Source: Nelumbo lutea (taxonomy: Eukaryota > Streptophyta > Magnoliopsida > Proteales > Nelumbonaceae). From it: a stretch of DNA of 64,000 nucleotides. The notes beneath the pieces are model-generated. The model saw only the letters and a program-made list of their open reading frames with translations. It had not been told where the DNA came from and ran no database searches. A program made the position numbers and the translations under genes. The DNA is taken from assembly GCA_022828595.1 (NCBI GenBank), contig JAKGHH010000002.1:83978076-84042075 (forward strand), in the 5' to 3' direction. Below, piece after piece: positions 44,454 through 55,737 of this stretch (the first letter of the stretch is position 1; each line of letters opens with the position of its first letter).

Positions 44454-46060
44454 ATGTGGTGCAATGTCGTTTCCCATTACGGACGGCAATAGGGAGGTCA
44501 AGGTCATCCGCAAGAGGGGAAGTGGCAACAGTTGAAGGTGTCTCAGTGGGCCCTGAGACTGTAATACCTAGATCTGGAGCCGTAAAAGGAACTGGAGCAG
44601 GCTTGGACTACCAATGGCCGGGATCAACCTACCTGCATCGCCTGTGATAGACTTTCAACTCCTGATCCCTCTGACCACCCTCACCATTACTACCTTCATC
44701 ACCCAATGGAATAGGTAAAGGAACAGCCTCAGATGTGCTAACCCCACTCTCATTGCGCTTCCCCTGGGGAAAAAGACCCAAATCCCCACTCTCACTGTTC
44801 TCCCCAAAGGAGAAAACCTAGGATAATAGGGTGTCTCCTCAAAGAAGGTGACATCCATGGAGACAAACTTCCTCCCGGAAACAGGATCATAGCAGCAATA
44901 ACCCTTTTGAGTTTGTGCATAACCGAGGAAAATGCATTTGGAGTCCTTAGGGTCAAACTTGGAATGATGGGGCCTGAGAAGCTGAACAAAACAGATACAA
45001 CCAAAGGTTTTAAGAGGAACAGTAAACAATTCCTCATCTGGGTATAGAAGTGTCAAAGGGGGTTTCATATCAAGGACCCGGGATTGAACTCGATTAGTCA
45101 GATATACTACCGTGAGGATAGCATCACCCTAGAAGCGAGTAGGTACATTGAAGGTAAACATAATGCTTCTAACCACCTCCAAGATATACCTATTCTTCCT
45201 TTCGGCAACCCCATTCTACTGTGGTGTATGAGGACAAGTACTCTAGTGAATAACCCCATGATTAAGGAGGTAAGAAGTTAATGTCTTAGCAAAGTATTCC
45301 TTTGCATTATCGGATCTGAAAACTTTGACTTTGAACCCGGGAACCTTATCTTGAGAACGCATTAGATAGACCTAAGAAAAACGGGTATAGTCATCAACAA
45401 ACAACAGAAAATATATGTACCCACCCATAGAGGGGATGTGATATGGCCCCCAAACATCAGTATGCACAATATCAAAAGAATCATTACTCAAAGAATAAGA
45501 TGTTCTACAATGTTTGGCAAACTCACAACTCTCACATCTCAACTTTGACATCTCAACAGACTCAAATAAAGCAGGAAACAGACTCTTCAAAGACTGAAAA
45601 GATAAATGACCTAATTGATTATGCCAAAGCATAACTGGACTCACAAAGTAAGAAACAAAGGACTTCTTATCTACTGGCTCTTCCCAACGAGAACTCTCTC
45701 CGAGCAGATAGATCTCATTCATCTCAAGGCCAGTCTCATTCACCTTCCTCGTCTCCAAGTCCTAAAAAACACATCAGCCAGGAAAAAAGGTTAATAAACA
45801 GTTCATATGTTTGATAATACTACTAATTGAAAGCATGTTAGTATCAAGCTTAGGAACATGCAAGACAGAAGATAGAGAGATGGTATCAGATAACTTGATG
45901 CCACCCTTGATAGAAATGGGAACAAGAGAGCCATCAGCAATGGATACTTTATCTCTACCAGAGGATAAGTGACATGTAGTGAACAAGGATGGCAAGCTAG
46001 TCATATGGTCGAAAGCACCTGAGTCTATTACCCAACAGTGTTCAGTATTACTTGGAGCTG
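44454..46060 (-). pseudogene. Copia protease and integrase (inverted-LTR element)
   Basis: Minus strand, high to low: a protease-side segment 'SSGRDKVSIADGSLVPISIK' and 'LSSVLHVPKLDTNMLSISSI'; a GAG-pre-integrase plus zinc-finger part 'MLWHNQLGHLSFQSLKSLFP' and 'KLRCESCEFAKHCR'; the integrase start 'FDIVHTDVWGP' and 'YFLLFVDDYTRFS'; a broken core; then the C-terminal 'TFGCICFVQLLRPHHSKFDP' and 'KCIFLGYAQTQKGYCCYDPV'. Near 44470-44530 the linker reads 'LPSVMGNDIAPH' in one frame and an R-x-G-K-R-like string in another. Stops and frame shifts are present. Confidence 0.9.
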
Positions 46061-46136
46061 AAACATGGTAGGCTGAGGCTCGAGTACCTGAATGTGCAAA
46101 TGCAGATGTGGCAGGGGCTGATGGTGACTGAGATGG

Positions 46137-47126
46137 CTAAGCTGAATTCCCAACTTCCTTTTCCAATTGTATTAGGGCAGCCCGAACCGCGGCTAAGGTC
46201 TCTAGGGCTATGCCTTTTGTGCCTGACAAGGATGTTGAATCAGTATTCACAGCCACATGAGCATTACCCTTCTTATTTCTCAGTTTTGTTGGGACCAAAT
46301 GAGGGTGCAGCTTCCAACAAGTATCTTTTGTATGCTTGGGTTTCTTGCAATGTTCACATACCAGATCCCGTTTGTCTTCCTTCTTCTTGTCCCTTTCTGT
46401 ATTACCCCCTGACTTAGGTTTAACAGCTGCCAGGGCTGGGGAAAAGGGATGAGGTTGCATCATAACTTTCCTCCTGGTCTCTTCACTATGCACCAGGGAG
46501 TATGCTTGAGAGAGGGCCACACTATCTCTGGTCAGTATCTATTGCCTCACAATGTCATAATCTGAATTCAGGCCAGCCAGAAATTCAAATACCCTATCCG
46601 TCTCAACTTGCTTTCGATAAGTCTATGCATCTTTGGGACTTTCCCACTCAAGAGTCTCTAGATGATCAATTTCATGCCACAAGGATTTCAAGGTAGAGAA
46701 GTTGACAGGAACTGGTTTCTCTCCTTGTTTAAGACTATTCATATTACACTTCAATTCATAGGCTCTGGCAACGTTAAGGGGTTGGGAATAGGTTTCTTTC
46801 ATAACATTTCATATCTCCTTGGTTGTCTTTGCCTACAAGTAATTTTGGATGATATGTGGCTGCATAGAGTTACACAGTCATGTCATAACCAAGTAGTTCT
46901 CTTGAACCCAGTTGGTATACATTGGATCCTCCTACGAAGGTTCTTTCACATCTCCCAAGAGATAACCTAATTTTCCCCTTCCCCCAATAGCCATCACGGC
47001 TGATTGGGCCCATTCCAAGTAGTTTGACCTGTCAAATCTCATAATCGTAATCTGAAACTCAGTTTCAAATACACTACCATAACTGTTATTCCCAAAACTA
47101 CCTTCTCCCTGATTTTTAAACTCCAT
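46137..47126 (-). pseudogene. Copia gag (inverted-LTR element)
   Basis: The N-terminal frame 46932-47126 starts with ATG and has 'FQITIMRFDRSNYLEWAQSA' and 'GKLGYLLGD'. The C-terminal frame 46137-46520 has 'SQAYSLVHSEETRRKVMM' and an intact zinc knuckle 'CEHCKKPKHTKDTC' (C-x2-C-x4-H-x4-C). The middle part is split by frame changes. It is closely related in layout to the N1 gag. Confidence 0.9.
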
Positions 47127-47947
47127 TCTTGGTCAAGAATCAGTAGTTACGAACTATTAGGGTTATTACAATAGAAAACAGCACTTGAACAGTCAATCAC
47201 AATCGGAAATTAGTATGGAATCAATGCAGGTCTAATCTGAAACCAATCAGAAATCACAGTATATGCATGAAACCAGTGTAAATCTGATCTAAAACCAATC
47301 GGCAATCACAGTACCAAGCAGTCCATACAAGTTTTCACCCCCTAAAAGAGCTCGAAACCAAGAGACATGTCTAAAACCAGCTTAGAGTGCAATCTGAGAT
47401 GCTGGAACAGAATTAGGGTTTTAATCGTAGGTCTGAAATAAGTGCTCAGCCGCACTTTCCAAGGGGTTCACAATTAGGTCTTGCCATAGGGTCAATGTGA
47501 AACCCTAAAAACTAATAACCTCTGAGAGAAAACCCTTAAAATGAACACTTTCCAAGAAGATAAAAAAGTTCAGCCCAACAGTTAGGTCTTGTCGAAGGGT
47601 TAATGTCAAACCCTAGAATAGATCACCTCTGAGAGAAAACACTAAAACAGTTCGGCCGCTCCTTCTAGATAGGTCCAACCTATCTTAACGATAGCAATCT
47701 CTAGAAAATAAATAAGACTTGCCCAGAGATTTCTATTCACTACCTTTCAACGTTTCCTGAACCCTAGCCTTCTCTGATTCTTCCTGATTACCAACACTCT
47801 GCAAGTCATGCCAAGTCTTCAAATAGCTGCTAAACTCTTCTGGTAACCTCCAAGAATCAGCCAACGAACACTTCTTTATAAACTTCCAGCCCTAGATAGT
47901 TCTCATGTGGTCGGCTGGACTAGACTCACATGAGAAACCCTAAATAG
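47127..47947 (-). other. Leader of the inverted-LTR element
   Basis: Non-coding. Contains direct repeats such as 'ggtcttgycrwagggt' with 'aatgtsaaaccct' (near 47485 and 47585) and a repeated 'aatcggmaatcac' type motif. Confidence 0.7.
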
Positions 47948-47959
47948 GCTCTGATACCA
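47948..47959 (-). other. Primer-binding site (tRNA-iMet)
   Basis: Minus strand TGGTATCAGAGC immediately inside the LTR. Confidence 0.92.
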
Positions 47960-48328
47960 AGTAGGCGATCAAGACTACAATCAGCCTTGAATCCTAATGG
48001 ATTTCAGATTAGGAAAGGTAGAAGAAAAGTAAGGAAAAGAAGAAAAGAGAGGAGAAGAACAGGAGAACACAAAGGTTTGAAAGGAGGGACAGATTCTAAA
48101 TTGATCTGTCGCCGCCACTCTCTTAGTATTTATAGGTTATGTTTAATACATAGAGGAAATGACAGATCTGCCCTTAATACTTACATGACAAATAAAGCAA
48201 ACAATAAACTGAAATAAATAACAACTGAAATAACACGCTGACCACCAACTAACACTAACATGACTGAAACAAATAATTGCACATACTGTCCTACAAACAC
48301 AGTGGGGCCCACATCAATGTTTTCTACA
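47960..48328 (-). repeat. Minus-strand LTR of the inverted-LTR element
   Basis: Minus strand TGTAGAAAACATTGATGTGG to TCGCCTACT, 369 bp, contiguous with the PBS. The right flank is gypsy-2 sequence beginning 'gtgaccaaaaaatgg'. Confidence 0.9.
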
Positions 48329-48333
48329 GTGAC

Positions 48334-48414
48334 CAAAAAATGGTAAAAGATACTACATGATCGTCGAAGAATACGAGGAAGTCGCCCCCCGTCGCAAAGA
48401 AATCCATTCCAGAG
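48334..48414 (+). pseudogene. gypsy-2 exon end before the intron-like spacer
   Basis: Short coding patch 'GKRYYMIVEEYEEV', the counterpart of G-K-S-Y-Y-T-I-V-V in gypsy-1, ending at a GAG before GTATGATT. A run of C bases appears to carry a one-base slip relative to gypsy-1. Its presence shows the 38396-48333 block is an insertion into gypsy-2. About 120 bp of gypsy sequence is missing at the left junction. Confidence 0.7.
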
Positions 48415-48745
48415 GTATGATTCATAATTAATTTACCTATGTATTAAGTTCAATAATCATTGTAGTCTCTTTTTTTTTATCAATGAATACATCATATTTC
48501 TACACCCAGAGCTATTTTGTGAAAAACATGTCACCCGAATCACCAAACAATAACAATGCGATGCTCACATCGCAAACAAAGCACAGTTCGTCATAGAAAA
48601 ACACAACAAAGCAGAAGGTACACAATACAACAAGCGATGTCATTGAAAATAAACAATTATGAATAGACAACTAAAATCCCACCTATGACAGGATCAACCA
48701 AAATAAACAGTACAATACTATGATGAAATCCATGTGCCTCCTAAG
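48415..48745 (+). other. Intron-like spacer between gypsy-2 protease and RT
   Basis: 331 bp, opening GAG|GTATGATT and closing CCTCCTAAG|CAC, at the same place as the 448-bp spacer in gypsy-1. The inside is AT-rich and non-coding, with a T run at 48472-48480. The two copies share the splice-like borders more than the inside. Confidence 0.55.
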
Positions 48746-50289
48746 CACATGCAAGATTCAAATAGCGCAGTGGAGGAACCATTAGAGGAGGTTGACATGG
48801 CCACTGGAGAAGGAGAGAAGAGGCCATTATACATATCAGCTAAATTGAGCCAAGAAGAAAAGATGAACTTGATAGGTCTTCTGAAAGAGTTTCAGGACGT
48901 TTTTGCATGGTCATACGACCAGATGTCGGGGCTAAACTCGGCACTAGTCAAGCATTCACTCTACATCGACCCCAAGTCCAGACCAATGAAACAACCACAG
49001 AGGGTGTTCAAACCAGAAGTCACTCTAAAGATCAAAGAGGAAGTCGAATGACTCCTACAAGTAGGCTTCATAAAGCCCATCACACATCCATAGTGGCTAG
49101 CCAATGTCGTCCTAGTCAAAAAGAAGAATGGTCATCTAAGGTTAGTACCCACACCCAAAACCTCATCACCTTAGTATTCCTAAAGTCAGTATGTAACGGC
49201 GGTAACGCCCTCTCTTCCTCCCAAACACCCTAGGTGTTGAGTAGACTTCAGAGACCTTAATAAGGCCTGCCCGAAGGATGAATTCCCACTACCCAACATG
49301 GAGATCCCCATTGATGTCGTAGCTAGGAACTAGTTGTGTTTGTTCCAAGATGCATATAGCGACTACAACTAGATCTACACGGATCCTATAGATGCACCCC
49401 ACACAGCATTTAGAACGCCGATAGGGAACTCCTATTACAAAATGATGCCTTTATGCCTGAAGAATGTTGGAGCCACCTACTAGAGAGCCATAACGAGTGT
49501 CTTCCATGATAAGATGCATAAAGAGATAGAGTGCTACATGGATGATATCGTCCTAAAAGCTAAGAGAAAAGAGGGTCATGTTGAGGTATTGAGGAAAGTA
49601 TTCATGCGATGCTAAGCCTTCAACCTAGAACTCAACCCCCTCAAGTATGCGTTCGGAATGCAATCAAGATCGTTTTTAGGCTACTAGGTCAATCACACTA
49701 GAATCCACCCAGATGAGGGCAAGGTGAAGGCAGTCCTAGACCTCCCTCCCCCATGTACTAAATTGCAGCTAAAGACGTCCCTAGGGAAAGTATCTTACCA
49801 AAGGAGGTTCACCCCTGGCCTTGTATACGTTGCATCTCTCCTCAAGCTCACCAAGAAATCCGTAGAGTACAAATGGTCACCGCAGCATCAGAATGCTTTC
49901 GACCAGATCAGGTCCTATCTAAGGCACCAACCATGTCCCCACCAAAGGATGGCCAAGAGTTCCGATTATACATCACGTCCAATTCAGAAGCCATAGGGTG
50001 CCTATTAGCCCAAGAAAATGAGAAGGTAGAGTGCCCCATCTACTATGCCAGCAGGACACTAAAACCTGCAGAGAACTACTCCCACATGGAACAACAATGC
50101 CTAACACTGGTCTTTGCTGCCCAGAAGTTCAGGCATTATATATTAGGCCATAAGGTGGTCTTGATAGCAAGAGATTATTCACTCAAATATTTCATGGATA
50201 GACCACCACTCTCCGAGCAGCTAGTCATGTACGTACAAAGCAAAGTAGTGGCCCAACTAGGCCTAGATCAGGTATATCTGGAAGCGTAA
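48746..50289 (+). pseudogene. gypsy-2 reverse transcriptase and RNase H
   Basis: Linker 'EEPLEEVDMATGEGEKRPLY', then 'EFQDVFAWSYDQMSG' (48734-49051 frame). Broken RT blocks follow: 'CPKDEFPLPN', 'DAPHTAFRTPIGNSYYKMMP', 'SVFHDKMHKEIECYMDDIVL' with the Y-M-D-D catalytic box near 49538, and 'SFLGY'. Then the connection 'KVKAVLDLPPP' and RNase H with 'EFRLYITSNSEAIGCLLAQE', 'CPIYYASRTLKPAENYSHME', 'FRHYILGHKVVLIARD'. The usual V-x-T-D of the first RNase H box reads I-T-S-N. Multiple stops. Ends abruptly at 50289. Confidence 0.9.
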
Positions 50290-50639
50290 TGGTTCAGTCA
50301 ATTTAAAGCTTCAAAATGGAATCTTGGTGTAATGGAGGGGCAAACAAAGGTATTTTGGGCGGAAATTTTATAGGTGTGTATTTAGAGTATATGGGATCTG
50401 GTGGTAATGTATGATTAGTTCAGGGGGTCATGATTGTAGGAATTTGAGTTAGTAAGAGGGTTCAAAATGGAATCTTGGTTTAATAGAAGGGTAAACAGGG
50501 AAATCCTGGGTTGAAACTTTATGGGCATGTGTTTTGGTGGTCTAGGGCTCAATCACATGGTTTGATTGGCCCAAATATGGTTGGATCAAGGGGATCTGGG
50601 ATGTGGGTGTTTTAGGCTAACGAGAGTGTTTCAAGCAAC
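50290..50639. other. Foreign filler replacing the integrase N-terminus and core
   Basis: No Gypsy coding is readable here. Two related blocks 'caaaatggaatcttgg' at about 50314 and 50464, each followed by a 'ta-atggaagggyaaac'-like run, form a ~150-bp imperfect direct repeat. Family unknown. Confidence 0.6.
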
Positions 50640-51117
50640 ACCATATTCCTTAGTCTACGAACAAGAAGTAGTCCTACCAGCAGAAATACAGATAGTTTTG
50701 GCTAGAGTAGCTTATGCGATGGAGAAACAGTTTTAAACAGAAGAAATGAAACAACAACTCTGCAATAAGCTACAATTCGTAGAGGAAGATAGAGAAAAGT
50801 CCCTCCAAAGACAAATTAAGTACAAACAACTCATGAGATCCAATTTCAACAAGTTGGTGAAACCCCGAAAGTTTAAAAAAGGGGATAAAGTGTTGAAGAC
50901 AGCCCTACATGTGCGACAAGGCAGGTCAACTGGAAAGTTCGCACCCAACTGGGTCGGACCATATATCATCAAGGAGGCACAACCAACAGGATACTATGCA
51001 AGGTTCAAAATATCAAATACGTATCAAGAGCTTCCCGATATGCCCCTACAGAGGGCGTATCAAGCTTTTGACTGGTTCAATGGGTGGGCAGACCTTAAAC
51101 CAGCTCCTCTAAACTAG
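50640..51117 (+). pseudogene. gypsy-2 integrase, C-terminal domain
   Basis: Starts with the 'ATPYSLVYEQEVVLPAEIQI' motif of Gypsy integrases, then after one stop the 123-codon frame 50746-51117: 'EEDREKSLQRQIKYKQLMRS', 'FNKLVKPRKFKKGDKVLK' (the G-D-x-V-L box), 'GKFAPNWVGPYIIKEAQPTG' (the W-x-G-P-Y box) and 'ISNTYQELPDMPLQRAYQAF'. The N-terminal zinc finger and catalytic core are lost. It is the last sense-strand gene of gypsy-2. Confidence 0.92.
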
Positions 51118-51212
51118 ATTTGAAAAAACAAACTAAAAAATTCTAAAAAAACCACCGATACTGCCTGATACACCTCTACCGGCATATCGAGCATATTGAT
51201 ATTTTGAACCTT
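51118..51212. repeat. Fragment of a Mutator-like MITE
   Basis: A-rich stretch followed by 'accgatactgcctgatacac' and 'gatattttgaaccttaa'. This is the same style as the right half of the MITE at 55512-55737. Only one end is present. Confidence 0.55.
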
Positions 51213-51241
51213 AATACTATATGCTATGGGATCCACACACA

Positions 51242-52227
51242 TAGGGGTGTCAATCGACTAGTTTTGGTTTGTATCTAATCCGATCCAAACCTTAACAAAT
51301 CGGATTTGGATAGTCCATTATAATTATTTGACTAGGCCAATCCAAAATAAATTGGTCCATATTATTATTGGTTTGAATTGGACCTAAACCAAATTTCTAA
51401 TAATCTGATCATGAGGCCAAACCCTTGTCCAATTTGAAATCAATCAAAACTGAAGCCAACATAAAATCACTTTTATGAAAGTACTTTTACGAAAGCACTT
51501 TTACGAAAACACTTTTACAAAATCACTTTTATAAAAGTAATTTTATGAAAAGTATTTTTACAAATTGATAAGAAAAAAAGTATTTTTACAAAAGCACTTT
51601 TATAAAAATACTTTTACAAAAGTACTTTTATGAAAGCACTTTTATAGAAGTAGTTTTATAAAAGCACTTTAATAAAATTAAGCACTTTTATGAAATCACT
51701 TTTACAAAAAAAAATTATGTAAGTACTTTTACAAAAGCACTTTTATAAACGTAATTTTATGAAAGCACTTTTATGAAAGAGCTTTTATGAAAGAGATTTT
51801 ATGAAAGCACTTTTACGAAGTACTTTTATAAAAGCACTTTTACAAAAGTACCTTTACAAAAGTACTTTTACAAAAGCACTTCTACAAATACAATCCTATG
51901 GAAGTACTTTTCTAAAAATGCTTTTACAAAAGCACTTTTACGAAGTACTTTCAATAAAGTGCTTTTGTAAAAGCACTTTTATAAAAATATTTTTATCAAA
52001 GTAGTTTTACAAAAGTGTTTTTTCAATGCCAAAAGTGCTTTTATATAATTTTTGATATTTCATTCGATTTGGATTGGACCCAAAAATCCAATCCATTTAC
52101 ATTTTAATGGATTGGATTGGATTTGGTTTGTATTGGGTTTGGACTGGATTGGATCCAGTCTATTTGTAAGTGGATTCACATTGGACTAGATCAGGTTGGA
52201 CCAAACCCAGTCCAATTGACACCCCTA
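51242..52227. mobile_element. Non-autonomous hAT-type element with internal tandem array
   Basis: The left end TAGGGGTGTCAATCG and right end CAATTGACACCCCTA are inverted repeats of at least 13 bp. Both flanks are CACACACA (51234-51241 and 52228-52235), the 8-bp duplication expected for hAT elements; its low complexity weakens this somewhat. Outside the array, both arms contain 'tggattgga' and 'ggtttg' motifs. No transposase. Confidence 0.85.
51460..52055. repeat. 13-14 bp tandem array 'cttttatgaaagcac'
   Basis: About forty degenerate copies of (a/g)-cttttay-raaa-gya, each a near-palindrome, so both strands look alike. It fills the middle of the hAT-type element. Confidence 0.9.
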
Positions 52228-52520
52228 CACACACAAATGAACAAGATGAAACAATGAATGACCACTGGCTCAAATTATACAATGAATAATGTTGTGATTT
52301 TACTTCCTTTTTGGTTTATGTACACTAAATCATCATGAAATTGTTAATGAAATCTTTTTTTCTCAAATATGTGCATCAAATCACTAGACTTTACTTCCTT
52401 TTAGTCATATGATACTTCATTATTCATCTGCCGCAAATCTGTGATACTTGACTCATTATATCAATCATAAAAATTGCCATTTCTTACTTAACTATTTGAC
52501 GTGTTTGAACTTACAAATAG

Positions 52521-53020
52521 CTTACATACCCTAGCAACCCCAGGAGCAATCTTACATACCCTAGCAGCCCCAGGTGCGGTCTTACATATCCTGGCAACCC
52601 CAGGTGCGGTCTTACATATCCTGGCAACCCCAGGTGCGGTCTTACATACCCTGGCAACCCCAGGAGTGATCTTACATACATTGGCAACCCTAGGAAGGCC
52701 CTGACAATCCCAGGCATGATCTTACATACCCTGACAACCCTAGGAGCGACCTTACATACCCTGACAACCCCAGGCGCAATCTTACATACCCTAACAACCC
52801 CAGGAGAAATCTTACATACCCTGGCAACCCCAGGAATGCCCTAGTAACCCCATGAGCAATCTTACATACCTTGGAAAACCTAGAAAGGCCCTGGCAATCC
52901 CAGGCGCTATCTTACATACACTGGAAACCTCATGAGCAATCTTACATACCCTAGCAACCCTAAGAAGGCCTTAGCAACCCCATTAGCAATCTTACATACC
53001 CAGGAAACCCCAGGAAGGCT
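52521..53020. repeat. 30-bp minisatellite
   Basis: Consensus 'cttacataccctggcaacc' plus 'ccaggagcaat', about 16 units with some half units ('aggaaggccctggcaacc'). The low-complexity frames at 52501-52717 on both strands are translations of the repeat. Confidence 0.95.
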
Positions 53021-54849
53021 CCAACAAACCTTGCCGCAAAATTTATAGAAGACACGACATAGCAAGAAGAAGAATCTCATTCTATGCAAATCACTCATCG
53101 CTGGTAGATATAAAGATGCAAGTGGTAACGTTGTGCTCTACCAAAATGGCAACATATTACAACTTGACTAGTGGGGGGGCTCAAGCCATAGACCAAGATG
53201 ATGACTCGACTACAACAAAGTATGGTAAATACTCAAAACCATTGTGATTCGGGGTTCACACACCAAGTTGGTCACGGACTTAAGACACCATTAAGCACTC
53301 ATCGCAGGAGTCATGCAATGATTTTCGATCATCGCAAACATTAGCACTCTAAATTTCTCTAATACACTACAAACACGAGGCCATGTATGTGCCTCAGTGA
53401 TGTTCCACTCGATAAACATTGCTCACAGTCTTGCTAGATTATAGTCAGTTTGTCCTCAACGACTAAGGACCCCTTTTACGCCATCTTCTATCTAGGATTT
53501 TACCATGCTACAACTAAAATGCACATCACAACATACAAAATAACAAGAAGTTCCAGAGAGGATGTCACAACCACCCACGGGAACCACGCCTACGTTGGGA
53601 CCCGCGTGACACTACCTAAGCCCCAGTGATCACAGAAAACACATTTTGGACGGCTGCTAACAACTGCAACCATACCCAGTCTGCCGCAGACTTGAGGCAA
53701 CACTAATTAGCCATCGCGGGGGATAAGATGGCAATCTATGCTCATCGCAAACACAGCATCTAGCACCACTCTAATACACTACCAACATGACACTGTATAT
53801 GCCTCAGTTACTCTTTCACTTATTAAGCACCACTCACGCGTGTTAACATCACTTCAGGACCATGTCAAGTTCCCAGCAAACAATAAACCCGACCAATTGG
53901 AATAACAAAATATATACAACACAAAGTAACAAGAGAGAAAGACGGTCCACATGAGAAAAATGTTGCTTTCATTAAGTAGTACTAATAGTTGAACATTTAC
54001 ATTGCAAAAGTGATACAATACCAAACTACCGGATACAAATCATCTATTCACTAAACCACTCATCACGCATCTCGGTGATCACCTTTAAACTTGCCCTTTG
54101 TTCCTGAATCTCGACAATCTCCAAACACTCTTCCCGCTATAACACCTTCTGTTGACAAGCGGATTCATCAAGAAGAGTTGTTATCTTCTCAGTCTTCAAA
54201 ATGCAGGTATCCACAACCTCCAACCACTTGCGGAGCTCATCTAGGCTCTTGGAAGACAATGGGTTGGACTCCTTATGACCAGTCTTACAGAACACATGAG
54301 CCATGCGAATCACTCACTCTTCAACACACTGCATCCTAAAGCCCATCGTAGCGAATGAAACACATCTTCAATTACTCCACAAATGTCTTCATTGTCACCG
54401 GATGAAACACATGTCTTCATTGTCACCGAGCAAACAAAGACCATGACAATGACTCCATGGACTGTGACATAATAGAGTTCATTAAACCAGCCACAAGGAG
54501 GCACTCATAACCACATGTAGAAATTCAACAGAAGGCAACCACCCCTTCTGAATAACTAACGACACAGTACCTGCAAGATTGCGGGACACGATGAACTGCT
54601 CTCATCTGCGAACTTCTTGAACAACGAAAGGATCAGACACCGCAAACCCAATAGGCACCATATCTTCCTTCTCATAACAGTGTCAACTCTTGGCGCACTA
54701 TCTCGAATTCAGCAGTAAAATCCAAGTCACCAGGCTGTGGGTCCAGCTCATCGACCTCCACTGGACGAAAACCCACCACAGCCCCCATCGCCACATATGA
54801 CCACTATCCCGAACTGCCGAATCCCCATGCAGCGACTGCACTCACCCTT
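53021..54849. other. gypsy-2 spacer between integrase and the antisense gene
   Basis: No sense-strand gene. A diverged direct repeat is visible: 53285-53420 and 53685-53830 share 'catcgca', 'tctaatacactaccaaca', 'tatgtgcctcagt' and 'actcrataarca' blocks in the same order. On the minus strand 54310-54504 has a 64-codon frame that might be a 3' exon of the antisense gene, but I see no motif. A triplicated 'acacatgtcttcattgtcaccg' block lies at 54360-54425. Confidence 0.5.
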
Positions 54850-55211
54850 GTACCAAGCCAGGAGCATCTACCTCTGCAAAGTCACCAACAACAACAGCCT
54901 CCTCCGAAGCATCGGTGGGCTTCATGGCCTCTGTGACAGAGTCACCTTCTCGTACGTGTTTTTCATCAGAGACCTCCACTAGAGAAGGAACTGCATCAAC
55001 ATCATTGCCCAGTGCACTCCCTTCTACAGTCTCAGGGTAGAGAGCGCTCAGCTCCGCCGCAAAAGAAACCTACAACAGCAGAAAAGGTCATAATATTCAA
55101 TAGTAGACAAAAACAACAATATCCATAAAAACAAATATACCTCATCGCAGCTAATACGGTCATGAAGCGCGGGCCTATGAAGTTAGGATATTCATCCTCC
55201 ACTTCCATTCT

Positions 55212-55312
55212 CTTCAAGACAAAAGAATACAAATAAACAATCACGATCAGAAATAATATTTAACAAATAAACAAAGTCGATATGAAAAAACATAACAATG
55301 GCAGAAGCTTAC
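55212..55312 (-). other. Consensus intron in the antisense gene
   Basis: Minus strand GGATTG|GTAAGC at the donor and TTGAAG|AGAATGG at the acceptor, 101 nt, T-rich inside. Removing it keeps one frame ('RVWRKEPKSSGL' before, 'RMEVEDEYPNFIGPRF' after). Confidence 0.7.
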
Positions 55313-55511
55313 CAATCCAGACGACTTTGGTTCCTTCCTCCAAACACGAGGAGCTATTTTTTCAACCCGTCCACCCGCGACAGGGACCATTATAATTGCA
55401 GCCAACGGCACGACATCCCCTGCCGATTGTGTAGACTCCACACTAACTCCCAAATTAGGACACCCAACCATGGTAGCCACCTGCACAACCTCCTCACAAG
55501 AGACCTCAGCC

Positions 55512-55737
55512 ATGGTTTTAAGTATCGATACAATACACCCTGTATCAGGCGTATCATACGGGGCGTATTGTATCGTATCTTTTGAAACCCCATCTTTTTT
55601 AAATAAAAAAAGCTTACTTTTAGCTTTCCAAAAAAACCAAAATTTGAAAAAAAAACTAAAAAAAAAGAGTTTCATGTGTTTCTAAATACCAATATGATAC
55701 TGCCAATACGCGTATCGTATCGATACTTTGAACCTTA
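55512..55737. mobile_element. Mutator-like MITE with 9-bp TSD
   Basis: 226 bp. Left end ATGGTTTTAAGTATCGATAC; right end, reverse-complemented, TAAGGTTCAAAGTATCGATAC. It is flanked on both sides by ACCTCAGCC (55503-55511 and 55738-55746). It interrupts the tail of the antisense gene. Confidence 0.9.

Larger units (their letters stand above)
44073..48328. mobile_element. Copia element with LTRs in inverted orientation
   Basis: Left: 28 bp of pol end plus PPT and an LTR on the plus strand (44101-44453). Right: an LTR on the minus strand (47960-48328) with PBS, leader, gag, protease and integrase all on the minus strand. The minus-strand pol stops within the integrase-RT linker at 44454, exactly where the plus-strand LTR ends. 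RT and RNase H are missing. Confidence 0.85.

Noticed and set aside
52501..52717. Repeat-protein-like ORFs on both strands
   Set aside because: Frames through a 30-bp minisatellite stay open by periodicity alone.
51460..53020. CRISPR-like arrays
   Set aside because: Units are directly adjacent without unique spacers, in a plant-type sequence with no cas genes.
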